Shown here piece by piece: positions 1 through 11,678 of a DNA stretch of 64,000 bases. Below the pieces are notes generated by a model, which was not told where the DNA came from, did not search any database, and worked only from the letters and a program-made list of their open reading frames with translations. The stretch is taken from NCBI RefSeq assembly GCF_000237925.1, contig NC_031502.1:51473120-51537119 (forward strand). The letters run 5' to 3'. The stretch comes from Schistosoma mansoni (lineage: Eukaryota; Platyhelminthes; Trematoda; Strigeidida; Schistosomatidae). A program made the translations under genes and the position numbers. Within the stretch, counting starts at the first letter, position 1. Every line of letters starts with the position of its first letter.

Positions 1-108
1 AATGACTACTTCATCGTGACACTAATGTTCGTCTTATTACGTATATAGCTCTAGAAGTGTCGTTCCCACCATACCACTGTTATGAATTTAAAAAGACCGA
101 CTCCAATT

Positions 109-621
109 TGTTGTGATATTATGCCCGGCTCTTATTACGTGATTTAGTCATCAATCGGAATACGACTTTTCCAATCTTAGCACTGTGTCAAACCAATGAT
201 GTTCGACCGGTATGAGCAGCCTAGTGTCCTTATTGATCCTTTATCCACCTAGCCCTTCCAGTTTAGTCCAGAACTCCAATAACAGGTTCTGTTATGTGAA
301 TCATTTATTTCAAGCATACTTGGTTTATATACCAGACAAACAGACCGCGTCAAACCATAAAATAGAAAATAATATTTGTACAAGATAAAGGCAAAATGTG
401 GCTGTGAACGTGGAAGACAGTAATCAGTAAACTGAGTATAATTTAGGAACAGTAAATCGTATAATACTAACCATAGGTCAAAATGAAGCTTATGATAAGA
501 TGAATATAGATATAAATAATTTAGTTATTGAATAGTCATACAATAAGAATATATGTAGAATATTAGTCCATTAATAGGTCCCAGAAGTTGCCCATAATTT
601 CATCTTCACTAGGCTATAACA
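109..621 (-). mobile_element. LTR of an LTR retrotransposon (fossil, family not assigned)
   Basis: Read on the minus strand it starts TGTTATAGCC, contains a TATA-like tatataaac block and a conserved downstream block, and ends ...CACAACA. It matches the better preserved LTR at 48749-49264 along most of its length. I see no matching target duplication. Old and diverged. Confidence 0.6.
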
Positions 622-693
622 TCCACTGTCTAACGACTCAACTCGTACATGATTGATTTAACACCAACAAGGAGTATTCAGCTAACACAAATC

Positions 694-1000
694 TGTTTGG
701 TGAATATGCTGACAAAATGCAGAGTATGTAGAACAGCAGGAGATTACTGCACTGATACAAATTCTGTTTTACCTAATGGGTGCGAAGCAGTCTGTGAAGG
801 TGCAATACATGCACAGACTACAAATGCTTGATGATGAACAAATTCAGATGGTTGGTTGTGTGGTGAGAAATGTTGAGTTCAGGCTTACAGTGTCGCAGAA
901 CAATGTCGAATGTGGTTTAGAGAGTAGGCAAATTAACCTGAGGTGGTTGGCAAACGTGTTACACATGACCAAAATAATTCTGCATATTGTGGATAACTGT
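694..1000 (+). mobile_element. RTE-like LINE remnant
   Basis: Shares gctgacaaaatgcagagt and a block resembling LRWLxxVLxMT with the RTE fragment at 53640-54872, but the middle of the reverse-transcriptase region is missing and the frame is lost. Confidence 0.45.
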
Positions 1001-1099
1001 ATCATTGTTAACGCGCTCAGAAGTATCAATTTGCTTCTTTTTCAAGGGTGAGGTTTCATCTAGTTCACTCAACAGAATGCTTCACTTCTGAAGTCGCTC

Positions 1100-1420
1100 A
1101 TCGTTCTTAGCTTCGCGAAGTAAGACATCTCCGAACTCCTTCATCGTCCTTATCTTTGTTTTTATACGACCTAGATCTTTCCATCACGTCATTCCAAACG
1201 TAGATTTCAATAATATATTTCAGCCTTATTTCTTCCAACATTTGTCTCACCAACGTTGATGGCACAGATGGCTCAAACACTGGATCCTCGCTTTCCACCT
1301 TGTTAAGAAGTATCTGTCTTAATTCTAACAGTCGTTTACGAAGCTCAAGCTGTCTAATCTATAACTCAATGCTTTCTACTTCTGTCTTTTTAGGAATGGC
1401 TTCTTCGTCACCCATCCCAC
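1100..1420 (-). mobile_element. gag-like coding remnant (fossil)
   Basis: The minus strand encodes a charged, helix-prone stretch (IRQLELRKRLLELRQ, then EEIRLKYIIEIYVWND) suggestive of a retroelement gag coiled coil. It lies upstream, on the same strand, of the LTR at 109-621, but a shared origin is inference. Broken. Confidence 0.25.
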
Positions 1421-1639
1421 GTTTGGTACTTACATAGGGGTCGACTAAGAGATAACTATCCTTTAGGTTTGGTTTCCCATTACCAAAACACAAGATTTGA
1501 AGAAGTAAATGAGTTCAACTTGGAAACTTGTAAAATAATATTTTCAGCAATCAAATCATCTGTTTCTTCTGAACTATCCGTACTGTACTTCATTTCCCTG
1601 ATCCGCATCATTGTCAGACCAAATTAACAGAACCAATTT

Positions 1640-2470
1640 TATACTAGAGTTGTCTACTGAAGAGATTCAAACCACTTTGAACCAGAGTTGAGAACTGTTG
1701 AATCTATCGAAGCGTCTCAATTACCCGATTGCGATACGCGCAAAATCATAGTTCACAAAACAACGATTTGTTTAAAAAGCGGTTCTTTATTGAATAATAT
1801 ACATAAATTAGTTACAAACCTCAACGTGTGAGGTATCTGTGACGTTTACCACATCTGAAGATCTGAAATAAAAAGGGCTTCCTGTTGTAGTAAAAATATA
1901 GAATGATTACAACAAATGATAGTGAAAATGACAGCTTTTAGCTGTGTCTGAACTTGGTAACAGTCTATTAACAAGCAAAAACCGAACCAAGAGTAAACTA
2001 TACGGAAACCGTTGCGTTTAGACAAGGGTTGAACGATTGCGAAAAATTGCGAGCAACTGCTACAATAATTGAGATGCAGTAATTATAGTTATAAATACAA
2101 TAAATGTTATAAGTATGTGGAAACATTTTAGAATATTACGCGACAAACATTCATTACAACATAGTTGTTGAAATTGCTAGCAATACAACTACTTACTGGC
2201 TATTAATAAGTAGTAATAAGTAGTAGTAGTAGTAGTAGTAGTACACAAAAGAGTACTAGGGAAGTGAATAAGGACAATGAACGTAAAATAGACTTAACAA
2301 TAATACCATAATTTATGTTGTAGTTTCTTTCACATCAACGTATTTTCTATACTCATGTTTGTTTTATTTTGAATGGAATCAACCTGAAGTTAAAGAAAAT
2401 AATCTGTCTGATAAAACTTCAACCATCCAACTCATATTTCAATAGTGAATTAAATAATGAGGATTATAAA
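1640..2470. other. no gene seen; AGT microsatellite at about 2207-2245
   Basis: AT-rich sequence without a credible reading frame. Near its right end is an impure then pure AGT trinucleotide run. Nothing else recognised. Confidence 0.5.
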
Positions 2471-2657
2471 TTCACTTGGTATTGTTTGTTTGAATCTTCC
2501 CATTGATGTTTAGGACTGCAATTGATCAGTCTCTTATTGGTATATGTGCATACTGTGCTCATTGCCTCGATATAGCCTTAATTCACAAGCCTTATATGCA
2601 AAGATGGATATTGGCAAGCAGTGGAATCCAGGACGCGTATTTCGTCCTATTTGTTGA
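2470..2657. repeat. HHR-B (Sm-alpha-like) repeat, truncated
   Basis: Carries the family signature ttggtattgtttgtttgaat, ggactgcaattg, then gatggat...gcagtggaatccaggacgc, shared with copies at 14891, 24328, 32875 and 55292. The hammerhead is antisense and cut off after the GAAA half; RTE sequence begins right there. Confidence 0.65.
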
Positions 2658-2870
2658 GTATTTTGCCTAAACAACTGCTTATAAATACTTGTACCTTCTT
2701 GACGATGGATGTAGTAGCTCTCCACGTTTCAGCTCCGTACGTGGAGAACTACTACATTCATCGTCAACAGGTAAAAGTATTCATAAACAGTTTTCTACGC
2801 AAAATATTCAACATTCACTGGCCGGATATTATCAGCAACAGCGTTTTATGGGAGAGCCTTGTGAACTTAA
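2655..2870. mobile_element. fold-back pair of RTE LINE fragments
   Basis: 2655-2737 is RTE 3'-region sequence in antisense; from about 2738 nearly the same segment runs in sense ([20 protein letters not shown] frame), giving inverted arms of about 80 bp with almost no spacer. The sense part matches the RTE fragments at 19387 and 35041. Confidence 0.6.
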
Positions 2871-2989
2871 TTTTATTCAATGTTGTTTATCGTCTGAATT
2901 TTGTATTCCTTTTAGCCGCCAGTCCAATTACTAATGTCATTTCTGTGGCCAGATTTGATGGTGCCTACGATGAATTCGATTCAGATGAT

Positions 2990-4514
2990 TGATTTTTCAA
3001 CAAGATTTTATAAGAACAGTTTCACTCTCTGACCAAAATAACTCTGTGTTGGTTTTTGAGACAATGGACAACTTGAATGGAGTCAACACAACAATGGTAC
3101 TGAATACCGAGTGGCCTCAGATAACTTCGATAGAAGCTGGTTGCAGTGTGGCAGATCGTTTACCTGATAGTTATTTTCCGTATTATTTCATGCTTATCAT
3201 CACTCGACTCCAAACTATGTTCTACATACATTTTGTTCAGTTTTGTTGTTTTTGTCATTTCGACGCCTTTGATTGTTGTCATTCTGTGATTCACTTTGTC
3301 CTGTGTGTTCAGTATTCCAGATCGAACAGCCATTGTGTCTATTCTAGTCTCTTCGTTGATATCATCTTACTGATGACTGAAAGATAAACAATTCGTCAGT
3401 AGTCCCATTCCTCTCGATTTATCTTCAAGACTAAACAATAGTGACTGATGGTCAATGTTTCATCAATCTTTAGCTACAATCCAACTAAGGACTTTGGTCA
3501 TCAACAGACAGTGAGGAATTCTCTATGATCATTTCAAGGGAAAATGTGGAGGTGGATTTTCGAAAAGGAGTCAACCAAAGAGTTTATTAACGAAGTAATT
3601 GGAGTGTTGTTATTATGATATATCAAAGAGAGCATAGTAAGGAGCCTGGGAGTATCGAATCTGATTAATTCGAATATAAACACTATCCGTAGTGTTGTGA
3701 ACCGAAGTGGTATTTGTGCTACGTTAATGGTTGGCATTGTGTTGCCACCTTTATTTCAAAATATAAACCATAGTTGTTCACTCCGAAATATCAACAGTTA
3801 TATTACACATACAACAACAGTGCATTCTCAGTAATATTAGTGAAGATCAGATTTTCACATGGAAAATGATTTCAATTTGATGACGTGTATTCATACAAAG
3901 TGAATAATGTGTGTTTTCCACGAGATATTTATTGGTCTCAAAAGGAATCATTCAGGAAAAAATTGATCGAGAACAAATTTGAAACGAACTAGATGTGTGG
4001 TTAGCAGTTACATATAACCTTTAGGGTGAGAGTCGACTTTCCACTATTCATTCACTATCAAATTAGACAGAACTGGGAATTTAAGTCGATAAGTTAACTT
4101 CAATCTCATGTGGTGTGGTAAGTGTCTACAGAGATGGAGATGTAAACATTAGTGAGAATGATGTTCCGTGTTTCATCATATTCAATGATTCTTACAATCA
4201 TCTCATTCCACGATGAAAACTATTTTCAAATCGATCTGTTTATCAACAAACAAAACCACAACCAGTCAAATTATTCATTTAATACTCACATCATCCAATC
4301 AAGTAACAATTAATCAAACAGAAAGCACAGATACACTGTTAACTCATTCATTCACTCAAATCAGTGTGTACAAAGTGAAATCATATTGTAAATAACACCA
4401 AATTGAAAATCATCATATTCTATTAACTGATTTCTAGTCAAATTTGCCACAATACAATCATCAAAATGAACTCCAAATTCTGTCTACACAGTTCACATAT
4501 GTAAACATTTAAAT
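2990..4514. other. downstream of gene A; nothing recognised
   Basis: A 132-codon open frame starts at 2989 but has no recognisable motif, skewed composition and no splice partner, so I do not call it a gene. The rest is AT-rich. The 3' UTR and poly(A) site of gene A should fall at the right edge. Confidence 0.4.
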
Positions 4515-4730
4515 TTAGTTATCACATTTTATATTCAATAGTTCACATGTTTTATTCCAAAACCATTTTCTGTCTTCCACTTTTTGAGCATATTTTGAAG
4601 GTGTTTTCAATGTGCAATTTGAATAGTAACTTCCAGGAATCAAGTTCTCTGTTAGTGCAGTATATAGAGTAGTTTGTGCACCTTTCCACGGGGTTGTAAA
4701 TGCAGTTCGAATAATTAATCGTAGAATATT
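4515..4730 (-). CDS. gene A exon 3 (C-terminal block)
   Basis: 71 codons plus stop, found by reading the minus strand past a ttttag acceptor. It encodes [17 protein letters not shown], then SYYSNCTLKTPS and RKWFWNKTCELL, aligned throughout with exon 3 of genes B-D ([41 protein letters not shown]). It is easy to miss because it has no ATG of its own. Confidence 0.87.
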   Translation of the reverse strand, partial: NILRLIIRTAFTTPWKGAQTTLYTALTENLIPGSYYSNCTLKTPSKYAQKVEDRKWFWNKTCELLNIKCDN

Positions 4731-7700
4731 CTAAAATTAAGAATTCAGTGATTAATTTTTAATCATTGGATGACATTTTTTTGATTGGTATTACGAAGCT
4801 TATTAGATTATCAACTATTGAAAATCAAGATTTAGTGGAAAGTAACTATGACACAAATCATTATGTTTTGTGTTATCGGAGGTTTTGTAAGCAAAAGACC
4901 CTAGACTATCGCCTTATGTGGTCGTCATCTGCTTTCGTAGGATATGCGTTACAACTGACCTGTTCGACTCTCGACTCCTTCCTGTTGTGCTGAGATGTTT
5001 ACAGTAGAGTAATCACTGAATAGTGGTCGACGTCATGTCCGTTTATTCAATTTTTTTTTAACCGAATACTATCTATGAAGTTGTGCTGCAGTCACTAATC
5101 ATTTAGCGACTAACGATCTTACTCCGAAGTGAGAAATTGATAAAAATAATAATAATAATAATAGTAATAATAATAATGGTGAAATATATATACTATTAAT
5201 TTTGCATAAACTCTATCAACTAATCCCGCTAATAGAAACTTAGATATTAGCAGTTGGATGTGGAGATATTTGAGGAACGTCTATTTCAAACATTCGTTTA
5301 CTCAAACAATTATTGATATGGCAGATTCGAAACGAAGTGCAAAGGGCAAGCGTGCCGATTCCAATTGATAAAATGTGACTCACTATTCATATTCAGACAA
5401 AGAATTAGCTTAAGACCATTGATAACTAAAGTGAGTGATAAACACATATACATTCACATAAAAGCAGTCAAGATTATTAGTGAATAACTAACTATTTTTA
5501 AATATATGTGATTAATGAATCAAAGAGAATAAATTAATTAGTCTGTACAAAAGCCAGACTAACCCATGTAGGTATGATTTAGTACAAGATGCTACAGTGT
5601 ATGTTGTCCAAAATTTATTGTCAATTCCCCTCAAATACATCTCAAGTAAGTTCACGTTATATGGAGTCAGTCAGAATAGAGACCGTCATGCAACTTGATT
5701 GGTCGAATATGATTAGGCCTATGGATTGTATAAAAATGGCACTGAGTTGTGAAACTCAGAAAACGGTCAATTGTAAGTCATAACATTAATTTTTAACTTC
5801 TACAATGTATATTTATAGAAACTAGTTAGTGATAGAAGTTTGTTATTAGACGTTTCAATAAACTATTGTGTGGGATTTCTAACTGAAGTAATAACAATTG
5901 TTAGTAATTTTCTCTAGATTTCTGAACAACGTTATTATTTTGACATTTCTTAAGGTTAAATTGATGCAATTCATTTGGCTTGCATACATTTCTTTAGGTA
6001 TTGATTGAGCTGATAAGAGATCCATGGATCTGCTTAAGTTTTCCAAGTGGAATATTACAACTTACTGAAAAAATCGGAAAGAAATAGTCGTCGAGACTAT
6101 AGTTTATTGACGAACCAATCATTTTTAAGATAACAGGTCTTGAATTTTGTCTCGAAATTCAATCACTCATTTGATTAAATATCACTTTGGCAATATAGCT
6201 GATGTTAGTTGGTGATGTAAACCGTAAAATCTAATTCCTAACCCTAACGTACACCTGTAAATCCTAATCCTAATTTCTCACACTAAACTGTAACTCGTAT
6301 TTAACCCTAGTAAGTAGATGAACATTCTAAGGTAATTTTAGTGTTGCTCATAAGTCATCCACAAATTATGGTCTCATCAAACAGTCTTTCCCCTACTACA
6401 ATGTTTTCTGACTTCCCAGTCTCTAATAAACTGTAGGGACAGATCAAAATTGTTCATTCGTTATCTATTATTCTACGTCATTTATGATATAGTAATTTCA
6501 TGTGATTACATAACAAACAGTGAGTATACTTCACATTAATGATATCTCTCAGTTATAATAAATGATTTTCATGATCAGAGTTTTATTTCCACTTTCATTT
6601 TAGAAGTTTTTTTAATCATTGTTTTTCGTTGTATACAGCGTTGAAATATGTCAAGTTAAACTGCGTTTATTGATCCATCAGTACAAACGAGATTTTCTCA
6701 TAGTTGAAATCATGATTCAATTGAAGCTAGATCACCATGGGAAACATGGAAGCACTGAACGGCCGTTCCGTCCTATCGCGGACTCCTCAGTAGTGCGTAT
6801 CAACCATCCCGCCCCACGAGATCCGAACCCAGGACCTACCAGTCTCGCGCCAACTTCAACCAATCCACGAAGTTTGAGCAACCGTTCACCAATTGTCTTT
6901 AGTGAGTTGATATCTCACAACAGACGTGGTTGAACTCCAGTGGTCACTGCTTCTCACTAGAACTCCAGAAAATATCTCTTGAAGTCAGTCACTAGTGAGC
7001 ATATGATTATAATCAGAATGGGTTTTGTGGAGATTTCAGTATTTTCATAGTTGAAACCATGAGTCAAATGAAGTTAGATCACCATGGAAAAGCTGGAAGT
7101 AAATTATGGTAAACTGCAGATTAAATCAACTAATCTATATGATGATAATTCAGACCAATAAGTGTTTATTTATAAGTATACCTTAAATGTAAACAAGATT
7201 ATTTACTATATGACATTGATCACCTAATGAGTTTTGTATCGTAGCATTCATCATTATCAAGTCACTATGTGTAAAATAATGTCATCATGAATAAAAATCT
7301 TATGCTATAGGTTTGAGATGTTTAACTGTGTGGACTTTGTTCACTTATCATTTCTTTCATTATGATGAAAATAATCATTGGCAGTATCCACAATAAGTTC
7401 AGAGAACTTCTAGTTCTTTGTTTACTTTGCAAAATAATTATGAATAAATGCTTCGGCATAAAATGAACTCCAATCATTTATGATGATTGAATATTGCGAT
7501 AGACAAAAGGTATATTTCTAGAGATTCTATATAATGTAACAATAGTCCTAATTACTGATATGAATATTTAACATTATATAACACTAAAATAAGTAAATCA
7601 AACCGATGGAAAACTTGTCATATCCCTCATCACTTCAGTATTGACAATTCCAGGATGTAGACTAACAGCCACTACACCACAATCTTTCAAACGTTCACTT

Positions 7701-10675
7701 AATTCAATAGCATGTATCACATTTGCCAATTTAGATGTGCTATATGCATTTAATGCATCATAGGTTTTTTGATCATATTGCAAATCTGGTTTGATAATGC
7801 GACCTCTTTCATGAATCATGGAGGAAACATTTATTATTCGTGATGATGCAGCATTCTTTAACAATGGTAACAACAATTCTGTCAATAGAAATGGTCCAAA
7901 ATAATTCACTCCCATAGTCATTTCAAAACCATCTTCAGTTGTTGTATAGTTTTGTAGTATGAGTCCAGCATTATTGATGAGAAAATCGATTTTATTGTAT
8001 TTACTTTTGATTCTATCAGCAAATTCTCTGATTGATTTCAATGAAGCTAAATCAAGCTGTTCAATTAACAACTGGAATGCGATAAGAAATAATATCAAAT
8101 GTAGAAAATTAGTTTGTGACGTTAAAATTATCAAAATATCCGATACGTTCAGTTAAAATAAGACACCGAAAACAAATTACCATGAATCAACGATAGTAAG
8201 AATCACGAGGGGGTTTTGTGGAGATTTTAGTAATTTTATATAGTTAAGATCATGAGTCGATTGAAGCTAGACCACCATGGGAAACCTGTAAGCATTGGAC
8301 TGTCTAACTTCAAATCTCGCGAGGCGGGATCGTGGATTCGCACTGCTGAGGAGTGAGTCTCACAATAGGACGAAACGGTCGTCCAGTGCATCCAGGTTTT
8401 CCATGGTGGTCTAGCTTCAATTGTCTAATGATCATAACTATATAAGATAATAAGAATGCTGATCACACAGTTAATAACCACAAACAAAACAATTGTTGCG
8501 TAATAACAAACTGTAACGGTATTCGAAATAGCTCGAAAATTTATCGAAATTAAACTTTCCAAATGTTTTACAGGTAATAGATTATGTAATATATGATTAA
8601 GAAAAATTCATATCCACAAGAATTAAAAAAGGAAATATGAAATGAATGGAGAAAAGCCACTAAGTCTTGCCTAATCTCTCTGTTTAAATTTAGAAACAAA
8701 ACAGCTCATTACTTGGAATATTTTAACCTTTCTATTGTGGAACAGATGAAAGATTTAATGGTGTACGATAAACTACTCTGCACCTTAATCTCCATCTTTC
8801 AGATTTTAATGTATAAATGTATATAATATAATAGTAAGGTGATAAGATATATACTGACTTTAGTAAACGTTTTGCTTACTATGAAAGGAGGTGACTACTT
8901 GATAATATTATAAGAAAAGCAATTGTAATTAGTAACTGTACACTCAAGTAGGAAATTTAAGTAATTCATTTTATGGTAGGTTGCTTGAATTTAGACTTGG
9001 ACATCATTGAATACCGACTTAGTAATCAAGAGGTTAACCATTCGTGAAAGAGAAAGAAAGTCCTGAATATAATTTTCGGCTACGAAAACAAGAATCGACA
9101 CTTATGAGTAGTTCCACAATAAGATGAAACAAAAGTCTAATACTAACAGTTTTTCAATGATCATTTAACATGGATTGCTTCGTGATATCAATCAAGTTAA
9201 TTTTTTTATTGTTCATGAAACAGCTACTATATGATAAAAACTGTTTGCATATGATGACATTTTTCTAGACATAACATTCCTTATTGTCAGATGTCATTGG
9301 TTATTTATTACTTGCATTTGACGTTTTAGTATGAGGGTTTATTATTCTAATTTCCGATTTGATGGAACAATCATTCAGAGGGTCTCATTCAAACAACATT
9401 TTTAATGATCTCTAATTTCTTCTATGATGTACCATTCAGCCCAACTTGCATGACACCTTATGATGCTAAAAAGTGTAATTGCACTAAAACAAGGCTATGT
9501 TATTTCCAAATAACCTTCTACTACTCAATAGATCGTGTCAGTTCAATAGAGTGTTATAAATAGAAGAACAAGTTATTGTTACTTATGTATTCAAAAATTG
9601 GAATCGAAAGCCGAATATAAACCTAAACATGATTAACTGTTGTTTCTTCTTATACTGATCGATATTACTAGATGAAATGATGTTAAAATGACAAAACGTA
9701 GTCAGCTTATCGATAACCGTTTTGAGATTTCCATATGGTATTTTAAGAAAAACAATCAACTCAGAGTACACTAGGAAATAAATATACAATTCTTTTACCT
9801 AGATCTCTGTAATATGGGTCTTTGAGGACAGGCTGATGGTTTAGATATTATATCTTAAAAGTAATTTTAAAAGTTGAAATTATGAGCCGATTTAGGCTAG
9901 AGCACCATTGAAAAACTGGAAGCACTGGATGGCCGTTTCGTCCTGTATGCTCACTGTTGAGAAGTATTATACTAGAACGAAACGGCCGTCCAGTAATTCC
10001 ACGTTTCACTAGTGGTCTAGCTTAAATCAACTCATGAGTTCAACCATTAAAATGACTTAAACATCCATAAACCCCCATTACGATATTAAAAGTGATTTAC
10101 CTAAAGACCATACTCATGTAACTGTTACACAAAAATGAATATAATAGAAATGAATTCATCTTATGATCTAGCTGGACATGATATTTAACTCTCACTATAA
10201 CGATATCTCAGTAGATGGTGCTATTCAGTTACTAGCTAGTTCGTTGACGCGTATTACTGAGGATTCTCAAGCTATTGTCCGGTTTTAATGATTGACGGAG
10301 ACTATTTATGAATTTCTCAACCTCAAAAAATGGATATAACTTAAGAATAATATGCTAAAGTCAATGATAGCATACCTGATCTGACTCGATGTGCTTTAAA
10401 GATGACTTCACTCGACTACATGCAACATCAGTTTCTTCACTTTTCGCATTATTCTCACCATACATTTCCAACAGACGAGTTCTAGCTTCGTTGGCTCGTT
10501 CCATATTTCTACATGCCATAATGATTGTTGCACCACGACGAGCTAATTCACTGGCTGTATAAAAACCGATTCCAGTGTTACATCCTGTCACAATTGCTAT
10601 TTTTCCATCCAATCGTTTGTTGATAATACATAATTTTCTCCATGAACCAATTGTCTCTTTCATTATCTTGGGCAT
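4515..10675 (-). CDS. SDR-family dehydrogenase, retinol dehydrogenase-like (gene A), 3 exons
   Basis: Predicted oxidoreductase using NAD(P)(H); relatives (RDH11-14) interconvert retinoids and other lipophilic alcohols and carbonyls. Coding exons are 10376-10675, 7604-8071 and 4515-4730, joined by phase-0 introns, giving 327 residues (human relatives about 316-336). Seen: cofactor motif TGCNTGIG at residues 30-37, NNAG at 133-136, active-site Asn156 in MGVNYFG, NVSS with likely catalytic Ser184, YSTSK with Tyr210 and Lys214, HPG at 239-241, and a C-terminal [10 protein letters not shown] block. No N-terminal membrane anchor is evident, unlike many vertebrate RDHs. Met1 is the first in frame, but Met5 (10663) aligns with the start of genes B-D and would give 323 residues. 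Donor 1 is gtatgc; donor 2 is the weak gtttga; acceptors end ttccag and ttttag. It is the most diverged of the four paralogues and the only one on the minus strand. Family assignment is firm; substrate is inference. Confidence 0.88.
4731..6690. other. gene A intron 2, unique-looking part
   Basis: No exon or element recognised apart from an AAT/AGT microsatellite near 5145-5180 and a short cgagactatagtttattgac at about 6093 that resembles the end of the TIR element found at 26019 and 35692. Confidence 0.4.
6694..7100 (-). repeat. HHR-A repeat, one near-complete copy plus an abutting end fragment
   Basis: Minus-strand copy with its end signature (ttgaaatcatg, accaccatggg), an antisense hammerhead at 6752-6796 with a decayed core (GGAAC for GAAAC), the tRNA-like B box and the family body to about 7010. 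A second end fragment (gggttttgtggagattt...) starts at 7012. Lies inside gene A intron 2. Confidence 0.7.
7604..8071 (-). CDS. gene A exon 2 (catalytic core)
   Basis: 156 codons, the same length as exon 2 of genes C and D. The acceptor ttccag precedes [11 protein letters not shown], aligned with [11 protein letters not shown] in the paralogues. It holds NNAG, NVSS, YSTSK and HPG. The end was placed at TCG/gtttga because that keeps the paralogue length and phase. Confidence 0.88.
8207..8447. repeat. HHR-A fold-back copy in gene A intron 1
   Basis: Left arm starts gggttttgtggagatttt and runs to ggaaacctgtaagcattgga; the right arm is the inverse, ending gtggtctagcttcaattg. A hammerhead lies in the right arm. 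The Pol III-like body is largely deleted. Confidence 0.7.
8340..8389 (+). ncRNA. hammerhead ribozyme motif, type I (HHR-A)
   Basis: Stem I GCACTG pairs with CAGTGC; the core CTGAGGA and GAAAC are intact; cleavage triplet GTC. Stem II holds a few extra bases (GTGA) next to GTCT/GGAC. Confidence 0.6.
8450..9850. other. gene A intron 1; nothing recognised
   Basis: AT-rich. No exon-like, hammerhead or LINE signature seen on either strand. Confidence 0.4.
9852..10062. repeat. HHR-A fold-back copy, decayed, gene A intron 1
   Basis: Left arm ttgaaattatgagccga...ggaagcactggatggccg and inverse right arm cggccgtccagtaatt...tcatgagttcaacc. The hammerhead region (about 9950-9993) keeps GAAAC and GTC, but its CTGA side has decayed to TTGAGAA. 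Confidence 0.65.
10376..10675 (-). CDS. gene A exon 1 (NAD(P)-binding half)
   Basis: 100 codons from ATG at 10675 to a CAG/gtatgc donor. It encodes the Rossmann entry strand and the TGxxxGIG glycine motif, then ARRGATIIMACRN, the stretch that shapes cofactor preference in this family. Confidence 0.88.
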
Positions 10676-11300
10676 GGTTGAGTGATTTCGATGTTGAGTT
10701 TATGTTTAATGTATGATGCGTGAATTGTACACGAATTTAAACTGAATCGAATGTAATATCTAACCAATCATATTGACTCAATGATAACAGACATATACTA
10801 AAGGCATTTGTTTAGTTGAGCTACTTATCTGTTTATAATTATATCTTTTATTAGTTAGATCTTATCCTTTTAAATACGATTTTGGTAGGTTCAGATTTAT
10901 TCATCAAATACATGAAACTAATATTTAAATGATATTATCAAGCAACTGGTTTCAGTGGGAAATGTATTATATCAGAAGTGATAGTAATATTCTGAATTAT
11001 TCTCAGCTACAATTTTCCAGTTCAGTACACTTTATTCTACATTTACCGTATTAGTGAAACAAAATTAAAGAAATAATTTGTCAGTTATTCCAAATGATGA
11101 ATTCTTCGCTGTCATATCTCAATGTTTGGAATTGTATTTATCTGTAGTCTAACACGGTTACAATTATAATCAATAGACCTAATTACTTCAAATAGATTCA
11201 GTCAAGTTAAATAATTGTTGAGCTAAGTGTTTAGATGGAGATCCTGTGAAAAGCTTCAGCTATTCACCTTTTCTTTATAACTACAAAGACGTTTATGCAT
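10676..11300. promoter_or_regulatory. 5' flank of gene A; no defined motif
   Basis: Where the promoter of gene A must lie if there is no upstream non-coding exon. AT-rich throughout; I see no convincing TATA box or initiator. Gene B starts 16.6 kb away on the other strand, so a shared bidirectional promoter is unlikely. Confidence 0.3.
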
Positions 11301-11366
11301 CCTTTTTATATTTTATAGTTGAAATCATGAGTCAATAGAAGCTGGACCACCATGGAAAACCTGGAA

Positions 11367-11411
11367 GCACTGGACAGCCGTTTCGTCCCATTGTGGAACT
11401 CCTCAGCAGTG
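11367..11411 (-). ncRNA. hammerhead ribozyme motif, type I, near-intact (HHR-A left arm)
   Basis: Minus strand: stem I CACTG with CAGTG, core CTGAGGA and GAAAC, stem II GTTCC/GGGAC (one G-T wobble), cleavage triplet GTC before CAGTGC. All core residues required in known hammerheads are present. Confidence 0.7.
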
Positions 11412-11632
11412 TGAATCCACAACCCCGCCTCACAAGATTCCGACCCAGGACCTATCAGTCTCAAGTGCTGGCGCTTAACCTCTAGACCACTGAAGATAAT
11501 GGTAGATGGTTGCTCAATTCCGTGGGTTGGTTGAAGTTAGACATGAACACCGTTGGGTGCCGGCTTAGTGGTTCAAAGGTTAAGGGCTGATAGGTCCCGG
11601 GTCCGGATCTCGCGAGGCGCGATCATGGATGC

Positions 11633-11678
11633 GCACTGCTGAGGAGTCCAACAGTGCGACGAAACGGCCCTCCAGTGC
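11633..11678 (+). ncRNA. hammerhead ribozyme motif, type I (HHR-A right arm)
   Basis: Stem I GCACTG/CAGTGC, core CTGAGGA and GAAAC; the cleavage triplet is CTC rather than GTC, still within the NUH rule. Stem II is GTCC with a diverged partner (GCGAC). Confidence 0.6.

Noticed and set aside
2207-2245. Possible CRISPR-like or satellite array in the AGT, AT, CT and CA runs
   Set aside because: These are simple microsatellites without spacers; nothing in this eukaryotic sequence supports a CRISPR array.
2989-3387. 132-codon open frame with hydrophobic and Cys-rich stretches
   Set aside because: No start context, no splice partner, no paralogue and low-complexity composition; treated as chance.
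6236-6280. Telomere-like ctaaccctaa/cctaatcctaa stretch
   Set aside because: Too short and irregular; internal to an intron, no array.
7959-8156. Open frame opposite gene A exon 2
   Set aside because: Antisense shadow of a conserved coding exon.
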